Source: Sphaerisporangium siamense (GTDB lineage: Bacteria; Actinomycetota; Actinomycetes; Streptosporangiales; Streptosporangiaceae). From it: a DNA stretch of 64,000 nucleotides. Positions 32,614 to 41,036 of this stretch are shown here, in pieces. Position numbers and translations under genes: made by a program. Within the stretch, counting starts at the first letter, position 1, and each line of letters starts with the position of its first letter. The stretch covers positions 930,001 through 994,000 of the forward strand of contig NZ_JACHND010000001.1 in assembly GCF_014205275.1 (NCBI RefSeq), in the 5' to 3' direction. The notes beneath the pieces are model-generated. The model saw only the letters and a list, made by a program, of their open reading frames with translations, had not been told where the DNA came from and did not search any database.

Positions 32614-33725
32614 CGGAGACGACCCGCACGACCGAGACGACCGGCACGGCGGAGGCGACCGGCGCCGCCACGCCGTCCCGGCCGCCGGGCGACGCGAGGC
32701 GTGGCCGCAGCCGTCTCCCGTTCACGCTCGTGCTCGTCCTGCTCGGCGGGCTGGCCCTGGTGGCGGCCACGGTCGGCATCTCCGCCGGCTCGATCAGCGT
32801 TCCGGCCGGACAGGTCTGGGGGATCCTGCTGCACCGGGTCCACGCCTCCCTTGCCACGCCGACCTGGACACCGGTGCGCGAGACGATCGTCATGGACGTA
32901 CGGCTCCCCCGGGTGCTGCTGTGCGCCGTGATCGGAGCCGGCCTGTCGGTGTGCGGCATGGCGCTGCAGGCGCTGGTGCGCAACCCGCTGGCGGATCCGA
33001 TGCTGCTGGGGGTGTCCTCGGGCGCGAGCGTCGGCGCGGTGGCCGTCGTGGTGTTCAACGTGTCGCTGTTCGGGATCTTCTCCCTGCCCGTGGCGGCGTT
33101 CTTCGGCGCCCTGGCCGCGCTGGTCGCGGTGTACTTCCTGGCCAGGTCCGGCGGCCGGATGACGACGGTACGGCTGGTGCTGGCGGGCGTGGCGACGGCC
33201 GAGGTGCTCTCGGCGGTCGCCAGTTTCCTCGTCGTGACGTCCAACGACCCGCACAAGACGCAGTCGGCGCTGCGCTGGATGCTCGGCGGGCTGGCCGGCA
33301 CCACATGGGCAGTGGTATGGATCCCGGCCGCGGTGGTCGTGGCCGGGACGGTGGTGCTGCTCGGCCTCACGCGCCCGCTCAACCTGCTGCTGGCGGGCGA
33401 GGAGGCCGCCGCGTCCCTCGGGCTGGACGTGCACCGGTTCCGGGCCGCGCTGTTCGTGCTGGTCGCGATGATGATCGGCGCGATCGTCGCGGTGAGCGGC
33501 TCCATCGGGTTCGTCGGCCTCATCATGCCGCACGTGGCACGGCTGCTCCTCGGTGCCGACCACCGGCGTGCGCTGCCCGTGGTCGCGCTGCTCGGCGCGG
33601 CGTTCCTGATCGTCGCCGACCTGGCCGCGCGCACGCTCATCCGTCCCGAGGAGATCCCGGTCGGCATCCTGACCGCCCTGGTCGGCGGCCCGTTCTTCCT
33701 CTGGCTCATGCGGAGGGCCCGATGA
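32610..33725 (+). CDS. FecCD-family ABC permease, importer A
   Basis: The product is 371 residues. It has a 35-residue Thr-rich hydrophilic start, then about 10 membrane helices. The family motifs DVRLPRVLLC, ALVRNPLADPMLLGVSSGAS and the EAA-like VSGSIGFVGLIMPHVARLLLG loop that contacts the ATPase are present. The GTG start overlaps the binding-protein stop (GTGA), and the stop overlaps the ATPase start. It forms the channel for the chelate. Confidence 0.93.
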   Translation: MTETTRTTETTGTAEATGAATPSRPPGDARRGRSRLPFTLVLVLLGGLALVAATVGISAGSISVPAGQVWGILLHRVHASLATPTWTPVRETIVMDVRLPRVLLCAVIGAGLSVCGMALQALVRNPLADPMLLGVSSGASVGAVAVVVFNVSLFGIFSLPVAAFFGALAALVAVYFLARSGGRMTTVRLVLAGVATAEVLSAVASFLVVTSNDPHKTQSALRWMLGGLAGTTWAVVWIPAAVVVAGTVVLLGLTRPLNLLLAGEEAAASLGLDVHRFRAALFVLVAMMIGAIVAVSGSIGFVGLIMPHVARLLLGADHRRALPVVALLGAAFLIVADLAARTLIRPEEIPVGILTALVGGPFFLWLMRRAR

Positions 33726-34519
33726 CGCCCGGCGCCCTGAGGGCGCACCAGGTGTCCGTCGTCGTCAGCGGCAAGGCTCTGGTGCGTGCGGTGTCCCTTG
33801 ATGTGGCGGCGGGCGAGGTCGTGGGGCTCGTCGGGCCGAACGGCGCCGGCAAGTCCACCTTGTTGCGCACGTTCTACCGGGCGCTGCGCCCCACGTCCGG
33901 ACACGTACTGCTGGACGGGGACGACGTGTGGCGGATGCCGGGCAAACGCCTCGCGCGCCGGCTCGCCGCCGTGCTCCAGGAGACCGCGGGCGACTTCGCG
34001 CTGACGGTGTACGACATGGTGGCCATGGGCCGCACCCCGCACAAGCGCGCGTTCGACGGCGACGACGCCGGCGACCGTGCCATCATCATGGGCGCGCTGG
34101 AGCGCCTCGGCCTGGCCGGTCTGGCGTACGCGCCGTTCGACCGGCTCTCGGGCGGGGAGAAGCAGCGGGTCCTCATCGCCCGGGCGCTCGCCCAGCGGTG
34201 CGGGACGATGGTCCTGGACGAGCCGACCAACCACCTGGACCTGCGCCACCAGCTCGACGCGCTCGACCTCGTACGCGAGCTGGGCGTGACCGCGGTCGTC
34301 GCGCTGCACGACCTCAATCTGGCCGCCGCGTTCTGCGACCGCCTCTGCGTCCTGAACGACGGCGCTGTGGTCGCCCTCGGCACACCCCGGGACGTGGTGA
34401 CGCCGGCTCTGCTCGCGGAGGTCTACCGCGTCCAGGCCGACGTCACCACGAATCCGGAGACCCGCACCCCGCAGGTGACGCTCCGCGCGAGGTGGACGGA
34501 GAGAGGAGTGGTCGCCTGA
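33722..34519 (+). CDS. FecE/BtuD-type ABC ATPase, importer A
   Basis: The product is 265 residues. Walker A GPNGAGKST, Q-loop LQET, signature LSGGEKQR, Walker B TMVLDEPTNHLD and the H-loop LHDLN are all present. It powers importer A. The last 60 residues (GAVVALGTPRDVVTPALLAEVYRVQADVT) have a truncated twin near 48.3 kb. The ATG overlaps the permease stop. It converges with the def gene. Confidence 0.95.
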   Translation: MTPGALRAHQVSVVVSGKALVRAVSLDVAAGEVVGLVGPNGAGKSTLLRTFYRALRPTSGHVLLDGDDVWRMPGKRLARRLAAVLQETAGDFALTVYDMVAMGRTPHKRAFDGDDAGDRAIIMGALERLGLAGLAYAPFDRLSGGEKQRVLIARALAQRCGTMVLDEPTNHLDLRHQLDALDLVRELGVTAVVALHDLNLAAAFCDRLCVLNDGAVVALGTPRDVVTPALLAEVYRVQADVTTNPETRTPQVTLRARWTERGVVA

Positions 34520-34596
34520 CGGTGCGAGCGGCTGTCAGCCTTGGACGGCGCATCGGGTTGGTGAGGCCGTCACAAAAGGGAGATCAACTCCGGGGA

Positions 34597-35151
34597 TCAG
34601 CTCTCCGGGGTCCTTACAGGGGTTCCCGCCACTTGTTCGTAGGCGTCGAGCACCTGTCGGCGCCGGTCGGCCGGGAGCCGGTCGATATAGAGCCGCCCCT
34701 CCAGGTGGTCGGTCTCGTGTTGCAGGCAGCGGGCCAGCACGCCGGTGCCGAGGACGGTGATCGGGGCGCCGTGGACGTCATAACCGTGCGCCACGGCCCG
34801 GTCGGGCCTGGCGAGCGATGCCCGCTGCCCTGGCACCGACAGGCACCCCTCATCGTGCACGTCCAGGCGGCGGTTTCCGGCGTCGGGCATGACGAGAGTC
34901 GGATTGACCACTACGCCCTTCTGGAACTCGTTGTCACCGTCCGGGCAGTGGTAGACGAAGACCTGAAGGTCGACACCGATCTGATTCGCCGCGAGCCCGA
35001 CGCCCTCGGCCGCGTACACGCTGGCGAACATGTCCTCGACCAGGCGGGCGAGCGAGTCGTCGAAGGCGGTCACCGGCCGGCACGGGCGGTGCAGCACGGG
35101 GTCGCCGACAAGGCGGATCGGCAGCACGGTGCCGTGATTGTGAGCGTCCAC
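34597..35151 (-). CDS. def: Peptide deformylase
   Basis: The product is 184 residues from GTG. The three PDF motifs are intact: GVGLAANQIG, EGCLSVPGQ (metal Cys) and QHETDHLEG (two metal His and the catalytic Glu). It removes the formyl group from new proteins. Most genomes have a housekeeping copy near fmt, so this may be an alternative copy. A Nur-like box 26 bases upstream predicts regulation by nickel. PDF uses Fe(II) in cells and works well with Ni(II) in vitro. Confidence 0.93.
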   Translation of the reverse strand: MDAHNHGTVLPIRLVGDPVLHRPCRPVTAFDDSLARLVEDMFASVYAAEGVGLAANQIGVDLQVFVYHCPDGDNEFQKGVVVNPTLVMPDAGNRRLDVHDEGCLSVPGQRASLARPDRAVAHGYDVHGAPITVLGTGVLARCLQHETDHLEGRLYIDRLPADRRRQVLDAYEQVAGTPVRTPES

Positions 35152-35176
35152 GCGAAAGTCCTCACATAGCAGCTAG

Positions 35177-35193
35177 TTGCACAGAATTTGCAA
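35177..35193. promoter_or_regulatory. Nur-box-like site 2 (upstream of def)
   Basis: TTGCAC-AGAAT-TTGCAA fits TTGCNN-N5-NNGCAA exactly and lies 26 bases before the def GTG, where a bound repressor would block the promoter. Confidence 0.75.
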
Positions 35194-35546
35194 TAGCAAT
35201 TCGCTCGCATTCTCGCAGAGCGGCCGGAGCCGTGCCGCGTGCCTCTCACGGGAAGGAACCAGCGATCGAGATGTCGCTGCCGTGACTGCCGTACACGCAC
35301 GTGAGCCGAGCCCTACGGTCCTGAAGTCGACGCGCTGGCCGCAGATGCAAGACGGCCGCGCCGACGCGGGCCGCGCCCTCGGCGATGGTCAGGCCGATCC
35401 TGGAGCACCGGCCGGCGTCGCCCACAGATGACAGAGCACGCGATCGGACGCCTCATCCCTGACCAGGACACCGACCGGCGCGTACAGACGCTCAGGAGAC
35501 ACCAAGGCCCTCTTTGGCGATACACCCACCTGCCCTACTAATGTAG
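35194..35546. other. Gap between def and sodF with no clear gene
   Basis: About 350 bases. Short open frames exist on both strands, but none has a ribosome site plus recognisable sequence. It may be decayed coding DNA. Confidence 0.4.
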
Positions 35547-35563
35547 TTGCGAGTTATGTGCAA
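35547..35563. promoter_or_regulatory. Nur-box-like site 3 (upstream of sodF)
   Basis: TTGCGA-GTTAT-GTGCAA fits TTGCNN-N5-NNGCAA. TACTAAT just before it may be a -10. In Streptomyces, Nur represses sodF in this way when nickel is present. Confidence 0.85.
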
Positions 35564-35594
35564 TAGCAGGACGATCGAAGCTGAGGAGAGACCG

Positions 35595-36197
35595 ATGGGC
35601 GAGTACTCGCTTCCCGATATGCCCTACGACTACGCGGCGCTGGAGCCGGCGATCACCGGGGAGATCCTGGAGCTGCACCACGCCAAGCACCACGCGGCCT
35701 ACGTCAAGGGCGCCAACGACACCCTGGAACGCCTGGCCGAGGCCCGCGACAAGGGCGAGTTCGGCGGGCTGGTGGGGCTGGAGAAGACCTTCGCGTTCAA
35801 CCTCTCCGGGCACGTCCTGCACTCGATCTTCTGGCAGAATCTCTCTCCCGACGGCGGCGACCGCCCCGACGGCGCGCTCGCCGAGGCCATCACGGAGCAC
35901 TTCGGCACCTTCGAGGCGTTCCAGAAGCAGCTCACCACCGCCACCGCGACCGTTCAGGGCTCCGGCTGGGGCGTGCTGGCCTGGGAACCCCTCGGCCGCC
36001 GTCTGATCATCGAACAGGTCTACGACCACCACGGCAACGTCGGCGCCGGCACCACCCCGCTGCTGGTCTTCGACGCCTGGGAGCACGCCTACTACCTGCA
36101 GTACCGCAACGTGCGCCCCGACTACGTCCAGAAACTCTGGTCGCTGATCAACTGGACCGACGTCACCGCCCGCTTCGACGCCGCCCGCAACGCCTGA
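35595..36197 (+). CDS. sodF: Iron (Fe/Mn-type) superoxide dismutase
   Basis: The product is 200 residues. The four metal ligands are visible: His in ELHHAKHH, His in NLSGHVLHS, and Asp and His in [12 protein letters not shown]. The signature DAWEHAYY is intact. It converts superoxide to oxygen and peroxide in the cytoplasm. The Nur-type box upstream fits nickel-repressed Fe-SOD as in Streptomyces, where nickel SOD takes over. No sodN is seen in the window. GAGGAGAG precedes the ATG. Confidence 0.93.
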   Translation: MGEYSLPDMPYDYAALEPAITGEILELHHAKHHAAYVKGANDTLERLAEARDKGEFGGLVGLEKTFAFNLSGHVLHSIFWQNLSPDGGDRPDGALAEAITEHFGTFEAFQKQLTTATATVQGSGWGVLAWEPLGRRLIIEQVYDHHGNVGAGTTPLLVFDAWEHAYYLQYRNVRPDYVQKLWSLINWTDVTARFDAARNA

Positions 36198-36203
36198 GCG
36201 CCC

Positions 36204-36746
36204 GTGGACACCGCGCCCGTCCGGACCCGCACCTCGCCCGTGCCCCGGACGGGCGCCGCCAACGGCCTCGTCCGCCTGGTCGAGCCCGCCGCCTTATACC
36301 GGCACCTGACGAGCGTGGCCGACGTCGCCGGGGAGGTGTTCGGCAGGCCACCCTGGTCCGAGGCGTCCACCACCGCCCGCGCCCTGGCCGCCCGCATGCT
36401 CGCCGACAGCCACCGCCCCGGCTTCGTGCTCGCGATGGCCCTGCACGGCGAGAACCTGTACGGCTTCGCCTACGGCATCCGCTGCTCACGCCTGGCCACG
36501 CTCGCCCACCGCCTCCCCACCGGCGACTTCACGCTCAAAGAACTCGCCGTCCTTCCCCAGGCACGCGGCACCGGCCTCGGCGCCGCGCTGCACGACACCG
36601 TCCTCGCCGCCGCGGGCCCCGGCCCGCGCTGGCTCGCCACCCACGTCGCCGCCACCGAAGCGCTCGGCCTCTACCGCGCCAGAGGCTGGCACAGCGTCAC
36701 CCTCGTGTCCCCCACCTGCCTGATCATGAGGCGCCAGTACGCCTGA
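36204..36746 (+). CDS. GNAT family N-acetyltransferase
   Basis: The product is 180 residues from GTG, six bases after the sodF stop, so likely co-transcribed. The acetyl-CoA site is LKELAVLPQARGTGLGAALHD (motif A: Q/RxxGxG). The later part has LATHVAATEALGLYRARGWHSV, typical of the fold's end. Substrate unknown. Its link to sodF may be accidental, since the 3' end abuts a gene relic. Confidence 0.8.
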   Translation: MDTAPVRTRTSPVPRTGAANGLVRLVEPAALYRHLTSVADVAGEVFGRPPWSEASTTARALAARMLADSHRPGFVLAMALHGENLYGFAYGIRCSRLATLAHRLPTGDFTLKELAVLPQARGTGLGAALHDTVLAAAGPGPRWLATHVAATEALGLYRARGWHSVTLVSPTCLIMRRQYA

Positions 36747-36759
36747 CGGGTCGGGACGA

Positions 36760-36834
36760 TATGGCCGTTCTTGACCAGGTTGGTGGCCATGGGGGGGCGC
36801 CCATGTCGCCCAGGCCGATGAAGGCGATCTTCAG
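36760..36834 (-). pseudogene. 3-hydroxyisobutyrate dehydrogenase fragment (mmsB relic)
   Basis: The minus strand reads KIAFIGLGDMGAP, the start of an NAD-binding Rossmann fold of HIBADH. After a run of seven C, a one-base shift is needed to continue as MATNLVKNGH. Homology stops about 25 residues in, where the acetyltransferase 3' end begins. A truncated, frameshifted relic beside an intact valine-pathway hydrolase. Confidence 0.75.
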
Positions 36835-37847
36835 AACAGTCCCGGCTCTCCGTCGCCCAGCGGGGCGAAGAACGCCTCGACCTCCTCGGGTGAGGCGGCG
36901 ACCGCCCAGCGCGGTGTCCGGTCCTTGTCGATGACCTGGGCGCGGATGCCCTCGCGCAGGTCCGGGTGACGCAGGGCCCGGCACGACACGCGGTACTCCT
37001 GGTCGAGCACCTCCTCCAGCGAACCGAGGAGCCCCGCCCGGCGAACCGCCGCGAGGGTGACCTTGAGCGCCGTCGGCGACCGGCCGGCGATCTGCTCGGC
37101 CGCCTCCTTGGCCACGCTGTCGCCGATCTCCAGCAGGTGTTCCACGATCTGCGCCACGTTCTCGGCCGCGTAGCAGACGTCGATCCAGGCGCGCTGCGCC
37201 TCCAGCGTCCCCTCCGGAGCGGTCCGCGCGTAGGTCTCCAGTGCCTCGGCCACCCCGCGCTCCACTATGGCCTGCCGGAAGACGGACAGGTCGGCGGAGA
37301 GGACGAAGTGATCGGCCAGGCCGCATGCGATCGCGTCGCCGGCCCCGATGGAGGCCCCGGTCAGCGCCAGGTGCAGGCCGATCTCGCCCGGAGCGCGCGA
37401 GAGCAGATATGTCCCGCCCACGTCGGGAGCCAGGCCGATCGCGGTCTCGGGCATGGCCAGCCTGGTGCGCTCGGTGACCACGCGGACGCCGCCGTGCGCC
37501 GACACCCCGACGCCGCCGCCCATGACGAGGCCGTCCATCAGCGCCACGTACGGCTTGCCGTACCGGGCGATGTGGGCGTTGAGACGGTACTCGTCGCGCC
37601 AGAACGCTGCCGTGGCGGCGCCGCCCCGCGGGATGTCGTGGTAGATGGCGCGGATGTCTCCCCCGGCGCACAGGCCGCGCTCACCGGCGCCGCTGATGAG
37701 CACGGCCTCGACCGCGTCGTCGTCCTCCCACGCGTGCAGCGCGGCGTCGAGGTCACGGACCATCTCGTGGGTGAGGGCATTGAGCGCCTTCGGCCGGTTG
37801 AGCAGAACCTGCCTGAGCCCGCCAGAGCGGGTGGTCTCGATGTCCAT
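36831..37847 (-). CDS. 3-hydroxyisobutyryl-CoA hydrolase (enoyl-CoA hydratase family)
   Basis: The product is 338 residues. The crotonase-fold signature AGGDIRAIYHD (oxyanion hole) and MDGLVMGGGVGVSAHG are present, as is PETAIGLAPDVGGTYLLSR with the Glu and Asp used by HIBYL-CoA hydrolases. It splits 3-hydroxyisobutyryl-CoA in valine breakdown. Length fits the hydrolase, longer than enoyl-CoA hydratases (about 260). Both neighbours in the pathway are broken here, so its physiological flow may be interrupted. Confidence 0.88.
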   Translation of the reverse strand: MDIETTRSGGLRQVLLNRPKALNALTHEMVRDLDAALHAWEDDDAVEAVLISGAGERGLCAGGDIRAIYHDIPRGGAATAAFWRDEYRLNAHIARYGKPYVALMDGLVMGGGVGVSAHGGVRVVTERTRLAMPETAIGLAPDVGGTYLLSRAPGEIGLHLALTGASIGAGDAIACGLADHFVLSADLSVFRQAIVERGVAEALETYARTAPEGTLEAQRAWIDVCYAAENVAQIVEHLLEIGDSVAKEAAEQIAGRSPTALKVTLAAVRRAGLLGSLEEVLDQEYRVSCRALRHPDLREGIRAQVIDKDRTPRWAVAASPEEVEAFFAPLGDGEPGLF

Positions 37848-38070
37848 CAGGCGGCCCCGGTCAGTCCGCGGGCGACGATGACGTGCATGATCTCATTTGT
37901 CCCTTCGAGGATCTGGTGAACCCGCAGACCGCGCAGATCTTCCCGATGCCGTACTCGGTGAGGTAGCCGCATCCGCCGTGGAGCTGCAAGGCACGGTTGG
38001 CCACGGCGAACCCGGTGTCGGTGACGAAGCGCCAAGGAGATCCGAGGATGGGCACGCGACATGGGCGTGC
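37847..38070 (-). pseudogene. Acyl-CoA dehydrogenase C-terminal fragment with frameshift
   Basis: One frame reads FAVANRALQLHGGCGYLTEYG, the next DLRGLRVHQILEGTNEIM...RGLTGAA, both parts of the ACAD C-terminus (the QLHGGCGY and HQILEGTNEI motifs). A frameshift separates them, and the upstream part of the gene is missing. Its TGA overlaps the hydrolase ATG, the old operon layout of isobutyryl-CoA dehydrogenase followed by HIBYL-CoA hydrolase. Confidence 0.8.
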
Positions 38071-38414
38071 GTGAGCGTGCACGGGGTCAGGGTTTTGTGG
38101 CCGCCGTCACAGTCGGATCACCAGGGTCGCGGGCGCGTGCTTCCTGCTGAAAATATAGTTGGACGTCCTACTAAGTCCACACCCGGGGCAGATTTCCCCC
38201 GGCGGCCAGACCCGCGACGACGGGGCCGCCGACGAGAGGTGAAGGTCCGCGGAGTGATCGCCATAGGGTGACCGGCACGGTCACGGCGGCTCCTCCGCGT
38301 TACGGAAGATTCGCGCCACCCCTGGCTAACGCGGTGTGAACTTCACATTCCTGACATCTCGCCATACAACGATGGTTCACGGTATTTCCCGTAAAGATAC
38401 TCTTTATAGGTTGG
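38071..38414. other. Upstream region of riboswitch 2
   Basis: About 340 bases without a gene. It contains TGTGAACTTCACA, a small palindrome near 38330, and AT-rich DNA (TCTTTATAGG) just before the aptamer, which may be the promoter. Confidence 0.45.
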
Positions 38415-38622
38415 CGTATCCATGCGACCATGACGGGAAAGGCGGCAGCGGATCGAGGAAACCGGTGAGAATCCGGTACGGTCCCGCCACTGTGATCGGC
38501 GAGCGCGTCCATCACACCATGCCCGGATGCGGAGCGGGCAGGCAAGGCGCGAACCGAGAGTCAGAATACTCACGCCGTCGCCTCCTCAAAAAATTTGGGG
38601 CGGATCTCCCCAGAAGAGGATG
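38415..38622 (+). promoter_or_regulatory. Cobalamin riboswitch 2
   Basis: Core elements: GAGGAAACCGGTGAGAATCC, GGTCCCGCCACTGTGATC and the box GAGTCAGAATACTCACGC. The last part is more diverged than in riboswitches 1 and 3 (GAATAC in place of GGAGAC). GGGGCGGATCTCCCC follows before an AGAGG site. It heads importer B. Confidence 0.92.
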
Positions 38623-38868
38623 GTGGTTGTCGTGCCCAAATCCAGCTACGCCGCCTTTTCAAGCCCGGCATTCGGGTCTCTCCTGGTGATCCGATTTTCC
38701 GCCCGCTCCGATCGCCGTCGCGGAATGGTCATCGGGGCCAGTCGCCAGGAGAACGTCAATGGGCCTTCCCCGCCCGATCGGCGGCACGCTGATCACCGTC
38801 CTCGTCCTCGCCACCGCCTGCGCGATTTCCGAATCCACCGCGGCCCCGTCGCGCACGGCGCCCTCTGA
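38623..38868 (+). CDS. Riboswitch leader ORF 2
   Basis: A GTG directly after the riboswitch opens a frame VVVPKSSYAAFSSPAF of 81 codons. It overlaps the binding-protein gene out of frame by 110 bases. Only the start is similar to the other leader ORFs (Val/Ile, Val, Pro). Its overlap means that ribosomes translating it could open or block the binding-protein start. Tentative. Confidence 0.35.
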   Translation: MVVVPKSSYAAFSSPAFGSLLVIRFSARSDRRRGMVIGASRQENVNGPSPPDRRHADHRPRPRHRLRDFRIHRGPVAHGAL

Positions 38869-39961
38869 CGGCCGCTGCGTCACCTCCTACGATCCGGGAA
38901 AGGACTATTTTCCGGTCAAGCAGACGCTGAGGCACGCGACCAATTTCACGCTGACCTACGCCAAGAACTACCAGATCGTCACCGTCGAGCAGCCTTCTCC
39001 GCAGGCGAAGCCCGAGACCTACGTGCTGGTGCGCTGCGGCACCCCGGCACCCGGGCCGGCCGTTGCGCCGGCGGGCGCGATCGTGGTCGAGACACCGATC
39101 CGGACGCTGTTCTCCGCCTCCACCACGCACCTGCCGTTCCTCACCGAACTGGGCGTGCTGGACCGGCTCACGGGCGTCGCCTCTGCCGGGTACATCTCCT
39201 CCGCCCAGGTGCTGGCCCGTGTCGGAGCGGGGGCCGTCACCGAGTACGCCGCCGGGCGGGAGATCGATACCGAGAAGGTCGTCGCCGCCCGGCCGGACGT
39301 GCTGATGACCGGCGGCATCGAGGACAAGGTGTACGGCAGCCTGCGGCAGGCCGGGATCAAGGTCGTCGCCAACGCCGAGTGGCTGGAGTCCACCGCGCTG
39401 GGGCGTGCGGAATGGATCAAACTGGTGGCCGCGCTCACCGGGACGGAGGCCAGGGCCGGCGAGGTGTTCGGCAGGGTCGAAGCCGACTATGCCGCACTGG
39501 CCGCGAAGGCGAAGGGCGCGGCCCCGGTCAACGTGCTGCTGGGCCAGATGTACCAGGGCCAGTGGTCGATGCCCGGCGGTGGCAGCTACGTCTCGGCGCT
39601 GGTCAAGGACGCGGGGGGAACCCACGCTTGGGCGGGCACCCCGGGCGCCGGTAGCACGACACTGGACCTGGAGGCGGTGCTGTCCAAGGCCCGGGGCGCG
39701 AAGGTATGGCTGGCCACCGCCGACGAGTGGAGGACCTTGGCGGACGTACGCAAGGCCGACAGCCGATACGCCCGGTTCGCCGCCTTCACCGCCGGGGAGG
39801 TGTGGTCGGCCAACAAGGTGATCGGTCCCGGCGGCGGCAACGACTTCTACGAGCGCGGGGTCGCCCGCCCCGACCTGATCCTGGGTGATCTGGTCGCGAT
39901 CCTGCACCCGGAGATCGCCCCCGGCCATGCCTTCACCTTCTACCGGAAGCTGGCGAAATGA
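38759..39961 (+). CDS. ABC transporter substrate-binding lipoprotein, importer B
   Basis: The product is 400 residues. Lipoprotein signal with LATAC lipobox. The mature part has a roughly 60-residue N-terminal extension (SYDPGKDYFPVKQTLRHATNFTLTY) before the class-III fold (TLFSASTTHLPFLTELGVLDRLTG). The extension also occurs in some cobalt/haem-type binding proteins, but this is only a resemblance. Ends in a short FYRKLAK tail. CAGGAGAA precedes the ATG. First gene of a four-gene operon below riboswitch 2. Ligand unknown; metal-chelate or corrinoid. Confidence 0.88.
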   Translation: MGLPRPIGGTLITVLVLATACAISESTAAPSRTAPSDGRCVTSYDPGKDYFPVKQTLRHATNFTLTYAKNYQIVTVEQPSPQAKPETYVLVRCGTPAPGPAVAPAGAIVVETPIRTLFSASTTHLPFLTELGVLDRLTGVASAGYISSAQVLARVGAGAVTEYAAGREIDTEKVVAARPDVLMTGGIEDKVYGSLRQAGIKVVANAEWLESTALGRAEWIKLVAALTGTEARAGEVFGRVEADYAALAAKAKGAAPVNVLLGQMYQGQWSMPGGGSYVSALVKDAGGTHAWAGTPGAGSTTLDLEAVLSKARGAKVWLATADEWRTLADVRKADSRYARFAAFTAGEVWSANKVIGPGGGNDFYERGVARPDLILGDLVAILHPEIAPGHAFTFYRKLAK

Positions 39962-41034
39962 CCGCGGTGACGGCGGCGGCCGTTCCCACGGGGTATCGCC
40001 GCCACAGGGTCGTGCTGTCGGCCATGGCGGTGGCGGTGCCGATCGCGTTCACGCTGGCCGTCGCGCTCGGCTCGACCTGGATCCCGCTGGATGACGCGCT
40101 GCGCGCCCTGATCCACGACGCCACGGCCCTCCCCGGCGTCCAGGAGATCATCTGGACGGTGCGGCTGCCGCGTGCGATCACCGCCGCGCTCGCCGGAGCG
40201 GCGCTGGCCGCCGCTGGAGCGCAGATGCAGACGTTGTTCCGCAATCCGCTGGCCGAGCCGTACATCCTCGGGGTCAGTTCAGGGGCGAGCCTCGGGGTGG
40301 CCTTGGTCATCGCCGGCTGGGGCGGGGTCGCGGGCACCTTCACCGCCGGCGTCGCGGGGCTGGGCCGCGCCGGGGTCGTGGTGGCCGCCTCCGGTGGCGC
40401 CGCGGCCGTGCTGGGCCTGGTGCTGGCATTGTCGCGGCGCGTGTGGTCGGTGGTGACGCTGCTGGTGATCGGCGTGATGGTCGGCTCGGCCGCGACCTCG
40501 GTCATCACGCTGCTGCTGGTCTACACCGACCCGCAACGTGCCCAGCAGTTCATCAGCTGGGGGCTCGGCAGCTTCGCGGGCCCCACCTGGGCCGACCTGG
40601 CGGTGTTCGGCCCGGTGTGCGCCGCCGCGCTGGGCGGCGCACTGGCCGGGGTCAAGCCGCTCAACGCCTTGCTGCTGGGTGAGACCTACGCGCGCACCAT
40701 GGGCGTGCGGGTCCGGCTGGTGCGCACCCTGACCCTGCTGACCTCGTCGGTGCTGGCCGGGGCCGTGACCGCCTACTGCGGGCCCATCGCCTTTCTCGGC
40801 CTGGCGGTCCCCCACGTGGCCAGGCTCGCGCTGGGCACCGCCGACCACCGGGTGCTGATGCCGGGCGTGGTACTACTCGGCGCGGTGACCGCGCTCATGT
40901 GCTGCGTGGCCACCCAGGCGCCGGGCAGCGGCGTCGTGCTGCCGCTGAACGCCGTGGCCACGATCCTCGGCGCACCCGTGGTGATCGCCGTGCTGGTGCG
41001 CAGCCGCGTGGCCCGCACCGGACTGGCGGTGTGA
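39958..41034 (+). CDS. FecCD-family ABC permease, importer B
   Basis: The product is 358 residues with about 9-10 membrane helices. Family motifs WTVRLPRAITAALAGAALA, LFRNPLAEPYILGVSSGAS and CGPIAFLGLAVPHVARLALG are present. The ATG overlaps the binding-protein stop. It is clearly different in sequence from the permease of importer A, so the two are not recent duplicates. Confidence 0.93.
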   Translation: MTAVTAAAVPTGYRRHRVVLSAMAVAVPIAFTLAVALGSTWIPLDDALRALIHDATALPGVQEIIWTVRLPRAITAALAGAALAAAGAQMQTLFRNPLAEPYILGVSSGASLGVALVIAGWGGVAGTFTAGVAGLGRAGVVVAASGGAAAVLGLVLALSRRVWSVVTLLVIGVMVGSAATSVITLLLVYTDPQRAQQFISWGLGSFAGPTWADLAVFGPVCAAALGGALAGVKPLNALLLGETYARTMGVRVRLVRTLTLLTSSVLAGAVTAYCGPIAFLGLAVPHVARLALGTADHRVLMPGVVLLGAVTALMCCVATQAPGSGVVLPLNAVATILGAPVVIAVLVRSRVARTGLAV

Positions 41035-41036
41035 GG

